From: Aquisphaera insulae
Lineage (GTDB): Bacteria; Planctomycetota; Planctomycetia; Isosphaerales; Isosphaeraceae
Direction: 5' to 3'
NCBI RefSeq assembly: GCF_011064615.1
Contig: NZ_JAALJH010000020.1
Coordinates: forward strand, 51,535-115,534
Length of the DNA stretch: 64,000 nt
Position 1 is the first letter of the stretch. Each line of letters begins with the position of its first letter. The notes under the pieces were generated by a model. It was not told the DNA's origin. It did not search any database and saw only the letters and a program-made list of their open reading frames with translations. A program made the position numbers and the translations under genes. Positions 18,260-27,286 of the stretch are shown in pieces.

Positions 18260-20652
18260 CGGGCGCTCCTCATCCGGAACGGCGTGCTGGTGGCGATGCC
18301 CACGATCAGGGACGACAGGCGGTAGCCGTCCGCGCGGGCGGCGCGGACGATCTGGCGGACGGCCGGCGCGTCCGACGGCCCGACGCCGCGGCCCAGCGCG
18401 AAGGTCAGCAGCTTCTCCGTCAGCGCCGTGGCGAGGACCTCGGGCCGCTCCACGAGGGCCCGCTCCAGGCCGGCGACGCCCTCGAACGATCGGCCGTCGG
18501 GCAGGCCGCCGGTCGCGTCGATCGGCCGGCCCTCCTCGGCGCCCCTCCAGCGGCCGACGGCGTCGTAGTTCTCCAGGGCGAACCCCGGCGGGTCCAGGAT
18601 CGCGTGGCAGCCGGCGCAGGCGACGTCCGCGCGGTGCTCCGCCAGGCGGTCGCGGACCGAGAGGGACGCCGAGACGGTCTTATCCTTGAGCGCGGGGACG
18701 TTGTCCGGCTGCGGCGGCGGGGGCGTCCCCAGGAGGTTCTCCAGGATCCACTTGCCGCGGATCACGGGCGAGGTCCGCGTGGCATACGACGTGACCGTGA
18801 GGATGCTCCCCTGCCGGAGCAGGCCGCCCCGCATGGGGCCGGCCTCGGCCGCGTCCCGGCTCCCTCCCCCGGCGAGCTCGACGGGGCGGAAGCGGCTCCC
18901 CGCGACGTGGGGGATCCCGTAGTGCCGGGCGAGCCGCTCGTTGAGGTAGGTCCGTCCGGGCCGGATCAGCTCCTGGATGCTCCGGTCGCGGCGGAGGACG
19001 TCATCGAAGAGGAGCTCGGTCTCGCGGCGGAAGGCCTGGCGGAGGTTGTCGTCGAAGTCCGGGAAGAGGCGGAGGTCCGGCGTGATCGCGTCGAGGTTCC
19101 GCAGGTGCAGCCACTGGGCGGCGAAGTTCGTCGTCAGGCTCGACGACCTCGGGTCGGCGAGCATCCGCCGGGCCTGGGCGGCGACCGTCGCCGGCTCCGC
19201 GAGCCGGCCGGCCTCGGCCAGGTCCAGCAGCTCGTCGTCCGGCATGCTGCTCCAGAGGAAGAACGAGAGCCGCGAGGCGAGCGGGACGTCGGGCACGCGG
19301 TAGGCCGATCCCGGCGCGGCGCCCTGCGGGTCGGGCTCGATCCGGAAGAGGAACTCCGGGCTCACGAGCACGCCGGCCAGGGCCATCTCGATGCCGGCGT
19401 CGAAATCCCCTTCGGCGCGGGCGGTGCGGAAGAGCTCCATCGGCTTGCGGAAGTCGTCCTCGGCGACCGGCCGGCGGTAGGCCCTGCGCATCAGCGCGGC
19501 GAGGACGGCCCGGGCGCACGCCTCCTCGTCGTCCGGGCCGGCCGGCTCGCGGACGAGGAGGCGACGGCGGCTGGGGGTGTCGCCGTGCCCGCGGTCTTCC
19601 TGCGGACCCTCGAGCGTCACCTGGAAGAGGGCGGGCGTCCGACGCGGATGCCGGTGGGTGTTGAAGTGGGCCTGATAGGGCTGCCGCTTCGTCTCCATCA
19701 GGGAGGATGATTCCCGGGGGAAGGTCACGCCGAGCCGGTGCGGGCCGGCGGTCGCGCGGAAGCGGGCCTTCAGGTGGGCGTCGGCCGTCGCGTGGTCGCC
19801 CTCGGACCGGGGGGCCTTGATGGTGAAGAGCGCCTTCCGCTCGCGGTCCAGGAGGACCTCGATCTCGTGGTCCCGGTGCAGGCCCTCGACGTGCTCGTTG
19901 CGGTCGCGGGCGAGGCGGAGCTGGACCTCATAGTCGCCGTCGCGGGGGAGCGTGCACGCGAAGACGGCCCCGCCGCGGGTGCCCGGCGGCAGGCCCTCGA
20001 CGTGCTCCTCCTGGGTGATGTCCGCGCGGACGCGGAAGGTCTGCACGTCGGGCGCCCGGCCCGGGCCGCCGACGGCCAGCCGGCTGATCCGCTGGGCCGC
20101 GGCGATGTATCGATCCAGGAGCGTCGGCGACAGGTCCCCCACGGTGATGTTGTCGAAGCCCCGGCTCGATTCGTCGGGCGGCAGCAGGGCCGCGGCATCG
20201 ATCTCGACCGCCAGCAGGTCGCGGATCGCGGCCTGGTACTCGGCCCGATTGAGCCGCCGGAACGTGTCGGTCCGGCCGGGACGCGGGTGGGCCGTCGCCT
20301 CCCGGTCGAGCACGCCGACGATCGCATCGAGGGCGGCCTGATAGGACCGTTCCGAGGGACGCGCGGCGGATGGCGGGGGCATCTGGCGGGTCTCGAGCTT
20401 GCGGACGACCCGCTCCCAGTCCTTGGCGTCGCGGCCGATCTCGCGGACGTCCAGCGCGTCGATCGCCAGGCCTCCGGCGCGGTCCTCGCCGCCGTGGCAC
20501 TCGACGCAGAAGCGGTCCATGAACCGGCCGAGATTGCCGCGATCGGCCGCCGCCGGCTCCTCGGACCCCACGGCCGATGCGGTCGCGGCCAGCGCGCAGG
20601 CCGCGAGCAAGACCGGCGGCGCGATCGGGCGGCGGGATCGCCATGGGCACAT
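18256..20652 (-). CDS. DUF1592 multidomain 'planctomycete cytochrome c' protein
   Basis: 798 residues with a signal peptide (VLLAACALAATASAVG). The domain order appears to be PSCyt1-like cytochrome c (heme motif CVECH near residue 53), DUF1587, DUF1595, DUF1592 (SRLSFFLWSSMPDDELLDLA), DUF1588 (RGGLLRQGSILTVTSYATRT) and DUF1585 near the end. A second CxxCH is CAGCHAILDPPGFALENYD. The protein is expected to sit outside the cytoplasmic membrane and carry heme c. Its substrate is unknown. The start at 20652 is preceded by GGAGAG. It is the first gene of the three-gene operon. Confidence 0.92.
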   Translation of the reverse strand: MCPWRSRRPIAPPVLLAACALAATASAVGSEEPAAADRGNLGRFMDRFCVECHGGEDRAGGLAIDALDVREIGRDAKDWERVVRKLETRQMPPPSAARPSERSYQAALDAIVGVLDREATAHPRPGRTDTFRRLNRAEYQAAIRDLLAVEIDAAALLPPDESSRGFDNITVGDLSPTLLDRYIAAAQRISRLAVGGPGRAPDVQTFRVRADITQEEHVEGLPPGTRGGAVFACTLPRDGDYEVQLRLARDRNEHVEGLHRDHEIEVLLDRERKALFTIKAPRSEGDHATADAHLKARFRATAGPHRLGVTFPRESSSLMETKRQPYQAHFNTHRHPRRTPALFQVTLEGPQEDRGHGDTPSRRRLLVREPAGPDDEEACARAVLAALMRRAYRRPVAEDDFRKPMELFRTARAEGDFDAGIEMALAGVLVSPEFLFRIEPDPQGAAPGSAYRVPDVPLASRLSFFLWSSMPDDELLDLAEAGRLAEPATVAAQARRMLADPRSSSLTTNFAAQWLHLRNLDAITPDLRLFPDFDDNLRQAFRRETELLFDDVLRRDRSIQELIRPGRTYLNERLARHYGIPHVAGSRFRPVELAGGGSRDAAEAGPMRGGLLRQGSILTVTSYATRTSPVIRGKWILENLLGTPPPPQPDNVPALKDKTVSASLSVRDRLAEHRADVACAGCHAILDPPGFALENYDAVGRWRGAEEGRPIDATGGLPDGRSFEGVAGLERALVERPEVLATALTEKLLTFALGRGVGPSDAPAVRQIVRAARADGYRLSSLIVGIATSTPFRMRSAR

Positions 20653-20884
20653 GAGGGGGCTCTCCGTCGGTTGAGGCCCGCGGACGGGAATCGGGCGGGC
20701 GAGGGGACGGATCGTCTCGGAGGCGTTCTGCAGACGACTCTAACGCATGGGGCGGCGTGACGCACGCAGGTTTTCGTTCGCCGGGGCGTACGTCCGTGGG
20801 ATCAGGCCGTAGGTTGGCGCGGGTTAATCCGAGAAAATGGGGCAAGCTTTGCGGGCGACGGACGCCCCGGCAGCATGCGTGGGA

Positions 20885-20890
20885 TATAAT
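20885..20890 (+). promoter_or_regulatory. Candidate -10 box of the chemosensory operon
   Basis: A consensus TATAAT lies 53 bp upstream of the UrtA-like gene, inside the 290 bp gap (20653-20942) that separates it from the divergent DUF1592 operon. The -35 region 17 bp further up is GC-rich and weak. The rest of the gap shows nothing else I can name. Confidence 0.45.
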
Positions 20891-20942
20891 CGGGGCGCGG
20901 AGTCTGCGCGGAGGGATCGAGGGCGGTGATGCGGGGCGAGGC

Positions 20943-22352
20943 ATGAAACGCTGGCTTGGCTGGATGATCGGGCTGGGGGTGTTGGCGCTGGCGGCGTGGT
21001 GGGGCTTGCCTTACCTGCTCTGGCGAGCCGAGCCGCCGATCAAGATCGGGCTGCTGCATTCGAAGACCGGCCCTCTGGAGATCAGCGAGAAGTCGCTGAT
21101 CGACGCGGAGCTGCTGGCCATCGAGGACATCAACGCGGCGGGGGGCATCCTCGGGCGCCGGGTCGTGGCGGTGGAGGCCGACGGGCGTTCCGACCCGGCC
21201 ACGTTCGCCAAGGAGGCCCTGCGGCTGATCGAGGGGGAGAAGGTCAGCGTCATCGTCGGCGGCCTGACCGGCCAGTGCCGCCGGTCCTTGCGCGACGTCG
21301 TCGCAGACAAGGGGCACCTATTGCTGTTCCCTTCGAATTATGAGGGCATGGACGTCTCTCCAAATGTCGTCTGCACGGGGCCGATCCTCAACCAGCAGGT
21401 GATCCCCGCGGTGACCTGGTGTTTCGAGAAGCTGAAGGCCCGCAAGTTCTTCCTGGCGGGCTCGCAGGACGTGCAGTCCTATTCCTCGAACGCCCTGGTC
21501 AAGGACCAGCTCCGGGCGATCGGCGCCCAGGCCGTGGGCGAGAAGTACGTCGGGATGGACGGCTCCGGCATGGAGGAGATGCTTAAGGCGATCAGGTCGT
21601 CCGGGCCGGACATGATCGTCAGCACGGTGCTCGGGGATGCGAACAAGGCGTTCTATCAGCAGCTCGCCGCGGCCGGGCTTCCGCCGTCGAAGCTGGCGGT
21701 GATCTCGTTCACGATCACGGAGGATGAGCTGCGGACGTTGCCGATCAAGGACATGGTGGGCGATTACACGGCGTGGAGCTACTTCCAGACGCTCGACAAC
21801 GAGGAGAACCATAGGTTCGTGGAGCGGTTCCAGGCGAAGTACGGCAAGGAACGGATGTCCGGCGACACGGTCGTGGCCGCGTACAACGCAGTCCGGCTCT
21901 GGGCCCTGGCCGTGGACGAGGCGGGGACCGACGCCACGGACGAGGTGCGGAAGGCGATCCAGCGGGAGAGCCGAATCGCGCCGGAGGGGATCGTGTCGAT
22001 CGACGCGGGGACTCAGCACACCTGGCGGCCCTTCCACGTCGGCAAGATCCGCGGCGACGGCCAGTTCGACATCGTCTGGAGCCTGGAGAAGCCGATCCGG
22101 CCCGTGCCTTTCCCCGCGTTCCGGACCCGGGCGGAGTGGTCCGAGTTCGTGGACAAGCTCTACACGACATGGGGCACCAAGGACTTCAACCCCCAGGCCC
22201 TGGGCGATCCGGCGGCCGGGCCGCCCGCGATGCTGGCGAGGCGTCCCGCGCCGCGGCCGGCGACCTCGGGGGTGTCGGCGGGGGGTGGGATTGCCCCCCC
22301 CGGCGGGCATCCAGCGGCGGGCACGCAACGGACCGGGACCTATCGGCGCTAG
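20943..22352 (+). CDS. UrtA/FmdD-like periplasmic amide-binding protein heading the Wsp-like operon
   Basis: 469 residues. An N-terminal hydrophobic segment (about residues 7-27) has no lipobox, so it may be a signal or an anchor. The body is a type I periplasmic binding protein of the urea/short-chain amide group (UrtA, AmiC, FmdD): [69 protein letters not shown], and [21 protein letters not shown] Pro/Gly/Ala-rich tail of about 40 residues follows. No ABC permease or ATPase genes are nearby. The next gene, 13 bp away, is a chemoreceptor-like WspA. Its likely role is therefore ligand capture for signalling, not transport. The ligand identity is inference. Confidence 0.85.
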   Translation: MKRWLGWMIGLGVLALAAWWGLPYLLWRAEPPIKIGLLHSKTGPLEISEKSLIDAELLAIEDINAAGGILGRRVVAVEADGRSDPATFAKEALRLIEGEKVSVIVGGLTGQCRRSLRDVVADKGHLLLFPSNYEGMDVSPNVVCTGPILNQQVIPAVTWCFEKLKARKFFLAGSQDVQSYSSNALVKDQLRAIGAQAVGEKYVGMDGSGMEEMLKAIRSSGPDMIVSTVLGDANKAFYQQLAAAGLPPSKLAVISFTITEDELRTLPIKDMVGDYTAWSYFQTLDNEENHRFVERFQAKYGKERMSGDTVVAAYNAVRLWALAVDEAGTDATDEVRKAIQRESRIAPEGIVSIDAGTQHTWRPFHVGKIRGDGQFDIVWSLEKPIRPVPFPAFRTRAEWSEFVDKLYTTWGTKDFNPQALGDPAAGPPAMLARRPAPRPATSGVSAGGGIAPPGGHPAAGTQRTGTYRR

Positions 22353-22365
22353 GGTGGTATTCCCC

Positions 22366-24450
22366 ATGAACTGGAACTGGCTGTCTCGAGATCGCATGAG
22401 CATCAACGTCAGGCTGATGCTGTGGTTCCTGGCGATCTCGCTGATCCCGTGCATCGTCCTGACGCTGCTGAACAACGACCGGGCGGTGCGGTCGCTGGAG
22501 CGCTCGGTGCGGAGCCAGCTCCTGTCGGTCGGCGCGTCCAAGGTCACGCAGCTCGACAACTTCATCCGCAATCGCCGGGGCGACATCGCGGTAATTAGCC
22601 AGGCGCCCCGGACCACCCAGACGATCGAGGACCTGTCGGCGGCGATGGCAAAGGGCACGCTGACCGACGCGGTCCGGCAGGAGAAGGAGAAGCTCTTCCG
22701 GCAGTGGATCCTCGGCTACATGGAGGCCTACGGCTACGCCAATCTCTACCTCTTCGACGCCGACAGCCGGCTCCTGTACCGCACCAAGGCCGACCTGGAC
22801 GTGGGGGACCGGCTGCTCTCGGGGCCGCTCAAGGACACCGAGTTCGCCGAAGTCTTCGAGCGGTCGCGGATGCTCCTCCAGTCCGAGGTCTCGGACTATC
22901 AGACCTACCCCGGCCTGAATGAGCCGGCGCTGTTCCTGGCCCAGCCCGTCCTCAAGGAGGGGACGGTGATCGGCGTGGTGGTGCTCCAGGTGGGCAACGG
23001 GGAGCTCTACCGGATCTTCAGCGACTTCAGCGGCCTGGGCGAGAAGGGCGAGACCGTGGCGGTGACCCGCAAGGGGGATCAGATGATCTTCGTCACCCCG
23101 ACGCGGCACGACCCGAAGGCCGCCTTCACCCGCAAGATCCGGATGGGCGAGAACCGGTCCACCGCGGCCCAGAAGGCCGTCCAGGGGGACCGCGGCTATG
23201 GCCGGGCGATCGACTACCGCGACGAGCCCGTCCTGGCCGCGTGGACCTACGCCCCGGCCTTCCGCTGGGGCCTTCAGGTCAAGCAGGACCTGGATGAGGC
23301 GTACGAGTCGATCTACAGCCAGCGGCTGCTCAGCGGCCTGCTGCTGGCGCTGACCACCGCGGCCGTGGTGTGGGTCGCCTGGCGGGTCGCCCGCTCGATC
23401 GCCCGTCCCGTCCGCGAGGCCGCCCTGATCGCCGACCGCGTGGCCGATGGCGACCTGACGGCCGTCTGCGCCAACCTCAAGGCCCCCGGCGAGGCGGGCA
23501 TCCTGCTCCAGGCGATCCGCAAGATGACCACGGACCTCCGGTCGCTCATCGGCCGGATCCAGAAGTCGAGCGTCGCGCTCATGTCCACCGCGACCGAGAT
23601 CGCCGCGACGAGCAAGCAGCAGGAGCAGACCGTCTACGACTACGGCGCCTCCACCAACGAGGCGGCGGCGGCGGTCAACGAGATCTCGGCGACGAGCAAG
23701 CAATTGGTGGAGACCATGAGCGAGGTCAACCTGCTCGCACGCGAGGCCTCGCAGATGGCGGCGAGGGGGCAGGCGAGCCTCGGCGGCATGGACCAGACCA
23801 TGCGGCAGCTCGCCGAGAGCACCGGCTCGATCGGCTCCAAGCTCTCGGTCATCAGCGAGCGGGCCGCCAACATCAACCTCGTGGTGACGACGATCACCAA
23901 GGTCGCCGACCAGACGAACCTGCTCTCCATCAACGCGGCCATCGAGGCGGAGAAGGCCGGCGAGTACGGCCTCGGCTTCCTGGTCGTCGCGCGGGAGATC
24001 CGGCGGCTGGCCGACCAGACGGCGGTGGCCACGCTGGACATCGAGCGGATGGTCAAGGAGATGCAGTACAGCGTCTCCGCGGGCGTGATGGAGATGGACA
24101 AGTTCAGCGAGCAGGTGCGGAACGTCGTCACCGACGTGCAGAAGATCGGCGGCCAGCTCGGCCAGATCATCGGCTCGGTCCAGGGCCTGGACGAGCGGTT
24201 CGACTCCGTGACCGAGGGGATGAAGGTGCAGTCCCAGGGGGCCGAGCAGATCCGCGAGGCCATGATGCGGCTGAGCGAGGGGGCCCAGCAGACCACGGTC
24301 TCGCTCCGCGAGTTCAACAAGGCCACCGACCACCTCCGCGAGGCCGTCGGCGGCCTGAAGGAGGAGGTCTCCCGATTCAGCGTCGGCCAGTCGGCCGAGG
24401 TGACCCCCGGGGCGGGGACGAGCGGCGCGTCTTTCCTCTCACGGGCTTGA
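22366..24450 (+). CDS. wspA: WspA-type methyl-accepting receptor
   Basis: 694 residues. Domain order: TM1 (about 17-36), an extracytoplasmic Cache-like sensor (about 45-310, with [20 protein letters not shown]), TM2 (about 320-342), HAMP, and a cytoplasmic coiled-coil. The signalling tip reads [20 protein letters not shown] then [19 protein letters not shown]. The EAEKAGEYG...[14 protein letters not shown] form is specific to WspA rather than to flagellar chemoreceptors. It should pair with the CheW and CheA proteins encoded next, controlling the WspE kinase. It follows the UrtA-like gene closely. No C-terminal CheR-tethering pentapeptide is seen. Confidence 0.92.
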   Translation: MNWNWLSRDRMSINVRLMLWFLAISLIPCIVLTLLNNDRAVRSLERSVRSQLLSVGASKVTQLDNFIRNRRGDIAVISQAPRTTQTIEDLSAAMAKGTLTDAVRQEKEKLFRQWILGYMEAYGYANLYLFDADSRLLYRTKADLDVGDRLLSGPLKDTEFAEVFERSRMLLQSEVSDYQTYPGLNEPALFLAQPVLKEGTVIGVVVLQVGNGELYRIFSDFSGLGEKGETVAVTRKGDQMIFVTPTRHDPKAAFTRKIRMGENRSTAAQKAVQGDRGYGRAIDYRDEPVLAAWTYAPAFRWGLQVKQDLDEAYESIYSQRLLSGLLLALTTAAVVWVAWRVARSIARPVREAALIADRVADGDLTAVCANLKAPGEAGILLQAIRKMTTDLRSLIGRIQKSSVALMSTATEIAATSKQQEQTVYDYGASTNEAAAAVNEISATSKQLVETMSEVNLLAREASQMAARGQASLGGMDQTMRQLAESTGSIGSKLSVISERAANINLVVTTITKVADQTNLLSINAAIEAEKAGEYGLGFLVVAREIRRLADQTAVATLDIERMVKEMQYSVSAGVMEMDKFSEQVRNVVTDVQKIGGQLGQIIGSVQGLDERFDSVTEGMKVQSQGAEQIREAMMRLSEGAQQTTVSLREFNKATDHLREAVGGLKEEVSRFSVGQSAEVTPGAGTSGASFLSRA

Positions 24451-24484
24451 GCCATGGGCGATCCACAAGGCGCGGGAGCGGCGG

Positions 24485-24610
24485 CCGGGTGGCTGTGGCG
24501 GAGCCGAAGGCGACGCCACGGGACCGCGGTGGCCCGCGCGCAAGGCGCCCGCTTCGGGACCAGCCCGCGCGGTCCCGTGGTGTCGCTTCGCTTCCACCAC
24601 GGCCACCCGG
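24485..24610. repeat. Large imperfect hairpin between wspA and wspB
   Basis: Two arms of 43-44 nt (24485-24528 and 24568-24610) are complementary except for about six positions and one gap, around a 40-nt loop. The arms begin CCGGGTGGC and end at CCACGGGACCGCG. An 18-bp piece of the right arm recurs at 2549-2566, so this is a dispersed element. It occupies most of the 230 bp gap inside an otherwise compact operon. There it could act as an mRNA stability or attenuation element. Confidence 0.65.
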
Positions 24611-24680
24611 ACAATCGGCACTGCGGGATCTCGTCGACCCATCGAACCGGGACTCGCCTTGCCCTCCGGCATGGGAGTTC

Positions 24681-25220
24681 ATGGGGGACACCGGAGGGCG
24701 CCCGCGGCCGGGCGTGGACGCCATGCTGCTCTTGACCTTCCGGGCGGCGGGGAGCCGCTACGCGGTGGACGTGAAGCGGGTCGTGGAGGTCGTGCCCCGG
24801 GTGGAGCTGAGGGCCCTGCCCCATGCGCCGGGGTCCCTCGTGGGCGTCTTCGACTACCGCGGCCGGGTCGTCCCCGTGGTGGACCTCGGCCTGCTGTTCG
24901 GGGGGCCTCGCTCCGCCGACCGGCTGAGCACGCGAGTCATCCTGGTGGACGCCCGCGCGCCGGAGGCCGAGGCCGCCGCGACGGCCCGGCAGCGCCGGCT
25001 CCTCGGCCTGATCGCGGAGCAGGTCAGCGACGTCTCGGCGGTCAAGCCCGCGCAGATGATCTCGGCGCGGATGCAGCTCCCGCAGTCGCCCTACCTCGGG
25101 CCGATCGTGGAGATCGGCCAGGAGATGGTCCAGCTCGTCGCCGCGGAGCACATCCTGGAGCCGCCGCTCCAGGACGCGTTCTTCGCCCCGGGTGCCGCCG
25201 GCACGCCGGCGGGGAGCTGA
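24681..25220 (+). CDS. wspB: CheW-type coupling protein, WspB-like
   Basis: 179 residues, a single CheW domain: LLLTFRAAGSRYAVDVKRVV at the start, RALPHAPGSLVGVFDYRGRV in the kinase-binding part, and a C-terminal PYLGPIVEIGQEMVQLVAAE. It couples the WspA receptor to the WspE kinase. The ATG at 24681 was chosen because GGGAG lies 6 nt upstream; an internal ATG at 24723, directly before the domain, is an alternative. The stop is 4 bp before the CheR gene. Confidence 0.87.
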   Translation: MGDTGGRPRPGVDAMLLLTFRAAGSRYAVDVKRVVEVVPRVELRALPHAPGSLVGVFDYRGRVVPVVDLGLLFGGPRSADRLSTRVILVDARAPEAEAAATARQRRLLGLIAEQVSDVSAVKPAQMISARMQLPQSPYLGPIVEIGQEMVQLVAAEHILEPPLQDAFFAPGAAGTPAGS

Positions 25221-25224
25221 GCCC

Positions 25225-26517
25225 ATGACGTCGACCGACGCGATGAGACGCATCGAGGCCATGCTCGCCGGCCGGATCGGCCTCGATCCGGCGTCGGTCG
25301 GGTCGAACCTGGTCGCCCGGGCCGTGAGGCTGCGGATGATCGACCGCGGCCTGGCCCAGGCCGAGCCCTACGCCGAGCTCCTCGAACGCTCCGAGCACGA
25401 GCTCCAGTCGCTCGTCGAGGAGGTGGTGATCCCGGAGAGCTGGTTCTTCCGCGACGAGGCCCCCTTCGTCCACCTCCGCGAGCACGTCCGGGCCGGCTGG
25501 ATCGCCCGCCCGGAGCGCCCGCCATTGCGGCTGCTGAGCATCCCCTGCGCGGGGGGCGAGGAGCCCTATTCGCTGGTGATCGCGCTGGCCGAGGTCGGGC
25601 TGCCTCCCGACCGCTATCGGCTGGACGCCGTGGACGTCAGCGCCCGGCAGGTCGAGGCCGCGCGGCGCGGCGTCTACTCGGCCAATGCGTTCCGCGGCGG
25701 CGACCTCGCGTATCGCGGCCGCTTCTTCCGCCGCCACCCGCGCGGCTTCGAGATCGACCCGGCGCTCCGATCCCGAGTCCGGTTCCATGTCGGCAGCATC
25801 TTGGACCGGGCCTTGCTCGGACACGAGGCCCCGTACGACGTGATCTTCTGCCGCAACCTGCTCATCTACCTGGACGCCGCCGCGAAGGCCGCCGCGATGG
25901 CGACGCTCGACCGGCTCCTGGCGGCCGACGGCCTGCTCGTCATCGGCCACGCCGACCGGCTGGGCATGCCGGGCCGCGGGCCGTACTTCGCCCCGGCCGC
26001 CGAGCCCCGAGCCTTCGCCTACCGGCGTGCCCTCTCCCTGCCCGCGCCCGCGAGGCCGGCGGCCTTCCTGCCGCCGCCGCCCCCATCGCCCACGACGTCG
26101 CGTCCCGCCCGGCCCGTGCCGCGGCCATCCGCCCCGGCGGAGCCCCCCGCCCCGGCGGAGCCCCCCGCCCCCCCTCCGGCCCTCGCGGGCGAGGAGGTCG
26201 AGTCGCTGCTCGCCCGCGCGACCGAGCTGGCGAATGCGAACCGGGCCGACGAGGCGATCGCCGCCTGCACCGAATACCTGAAGGGACCGAGACGGTCCGC
26301 GGCCGTCTATGCGATGCTCGGCGTGCTCTACCAGTCGGTCGGCAATCGCCGGGGCGCCGAGGACGCCTTCAAGAAGGCCGTGTATCTGGACCCCGACCAC
26401 GACGAGGCGCTCCTCGCCCTGGCCCTGATCGCCGACCGCCGGGGCGAGGCGGCGGAGGCGGCCGGCCATCGCCGCCGGGCGGAGCGGGCCAGGTTGAAGA
26501 AGAAGGGAGGGTCCTGA
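25225..26517 (+). CDS. wspC: CheR methyltransferase with TPR tail, WspC-like
   Basis: 430 residues. The CheR domain (about 5-275) has VIPESWFFRDEAPF, the S-adenosylmethionine-binding motif LSIPCAGGEEPYSLVIAL and YDVIFCRNLLIYLD. A Pro/Ala-rich linker (about 280-325) follows, then a C-terminal TPR region (about 330-425, AVYAMLGVLYQSVGNRRGAE). CheR followed by TPR is the WspC architecture. It should methylate glutamates of WspA and thus adjust its sensitivity. The start ATG at 25225 follows GGGGAG. The next gene begins 1 bp after the stop. Confidence 0.93.
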   Translation: MTSTDAMRRIEAMLAGRIGLDPASVGSNLVARAVRLRMIDRGLAQAEPYAELLERSEHELQSLVEEVVIPESWFFRDEAPFVHLREHVRAGWIARPERPPLRLLSIPCAGGEEPYSLVIALAEVGLPPDRYRLDAVDVSARQVEAARRGVYSANAFRGGDLAYRGRFFRRHPRGFEIDPALRSRVRFHVGSILDRALLGHEAPYDVIFCRNLLIYLDAAAKAAAMATLDRLLAADGLLVIGHADRLGMPGRGPYFAPAAEPRAFAYRRALSLPAPARPAAFLPPPPPSPTTSRPARPVPRPSAPAEPPAPAEPPAPPPALAGEEVESLLARATELANANRADEAIAACTEYLKGPRRSAAVYAMLGVLYQSVGNRRGAEDAFKKAVYLDPDHDEALLALALIADRRGEAAEAAGHRRRAERARLKKKGGS

Positions 26518-26518
26518 G

Positions 26519-27286
26519 ATGACCGACCGTCACGACGCCCGCGGGCCCGGGTCGTCCGCATCGTCCGCATCCGCCGCTCGCGTGGTCCCGCTGCCGGGCG
26601 CCGATTGCTGGAACGTGATCGGTACGTCCGGCGACAAGAGCTGCCCGGAGCTGGAGGTCCACGTCCACTGCCGCAATTGCCCGGTCTTCGCCTCCGCGGC
26701 CCGGACCTTCTTCGACCGCAACGCGCCGGAGGGCTACCTCGCCGAGTGGACGCGGTGGCTAGGCGGCGCCGCCGCCCCCGGGACCGAGGGGGACGAGGCC
26801 GGGGACGACGCCGAGCTGACCGCCGGCGGGCGCGACCTGCTCAGCGTCCTGATCTTCCGCCTGGGCCAGGAATGGCTGGCGTTCCGCACCACCACCGTGG
26901 CCGAGGTGACGAGCCCCCGCCCCGTGCACCGGATCCCGCACCGTTCCGATGACATCCTCCGGGGGCTCGTGAACCTTCGCGGCCAGCTTCAGCTCTGCAT
27001 CTCGCTCCACGGCCTGCTCGGCGTCGCGCGGTCGGACGAGCAGGACGGGGCGCGGTCGCGCCTGGTGGTCCTCCGCGACCGGGCCCGGTCCGAGACCTGG
27101 GTCTTCGCGGCCGAGGAGGTCCTGGGCGTGCATCGGCTGGCGAAGGCCCACGTCCTGGGCGTGTCGTCGAGCCTGGCCAACGCCGAGGTCAGCTTCAGCC
27201 AGGCCATCCTCTCGTGGGAAGGTCGCAGCGTCAGCTTCCTGGACGAGCCGCGGGTCTTCGCCGCGCTCCGGAGTCTCGGCGAATGA
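26519..27286 (+). CDS. wspD: CheW-type protein with Cys-rich N-terminus, WspD-like
   Basis: 255 residues. Residues about 20-65 carry the motif CWNVIGTSGDKSCPELEVHV followed by HCRNCPVF, a four-cysteine signature found ahead of the CheW domain in WspD proteins. The CheW domain occupies about 100-250 (LLSVLIFRLGQEWLAFRTTT, DDILRGLVNLRGQLQLCISL). The cysteines could bind a metal or respond to redox, which is inference. AAGGGAGGG precedes the ATG at 26519. The stop overlaps the start of the CheA gene (ATGA). Confidence 0.92.
   Translation: MTDRHDARGPGSSASSASAARVVPLPGADCWNVIGTSGDKSCPELEVHVHCRNCPVFASAARTFFDRNAPEGYLAEWTRWLGGAAAPGTEGDEAGDDAELTAGGRDLLSVLIFRLGQEWLAFRTTTVAEVTSPRPVHRIPHRSDDILRGLVNLRGQLQLCISLHGLLGVARSDEQDGARSRLVVLRDRARSETWVFAAEEVLGVHRLAKAHVLGVSSSLANAEVSFSQAILSWEGRSVSFLDEPRVFAALRSLGE

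Noticed and set aside
20943..22352. Urea ABC transporter operon
   Set aside because: Only the binding protein is present; no UrtB-E permease or ATPase genes follow. The neighbours are chemosensory.
26040..26200. Pro/Ala-rich repetitive DNA, considered as a tandem repeat
   Set aside because: It is the in-frame linker between CheR and TPR domains; similar linkers occur in wspE (about 27700-27900) and at about 11740-11930.
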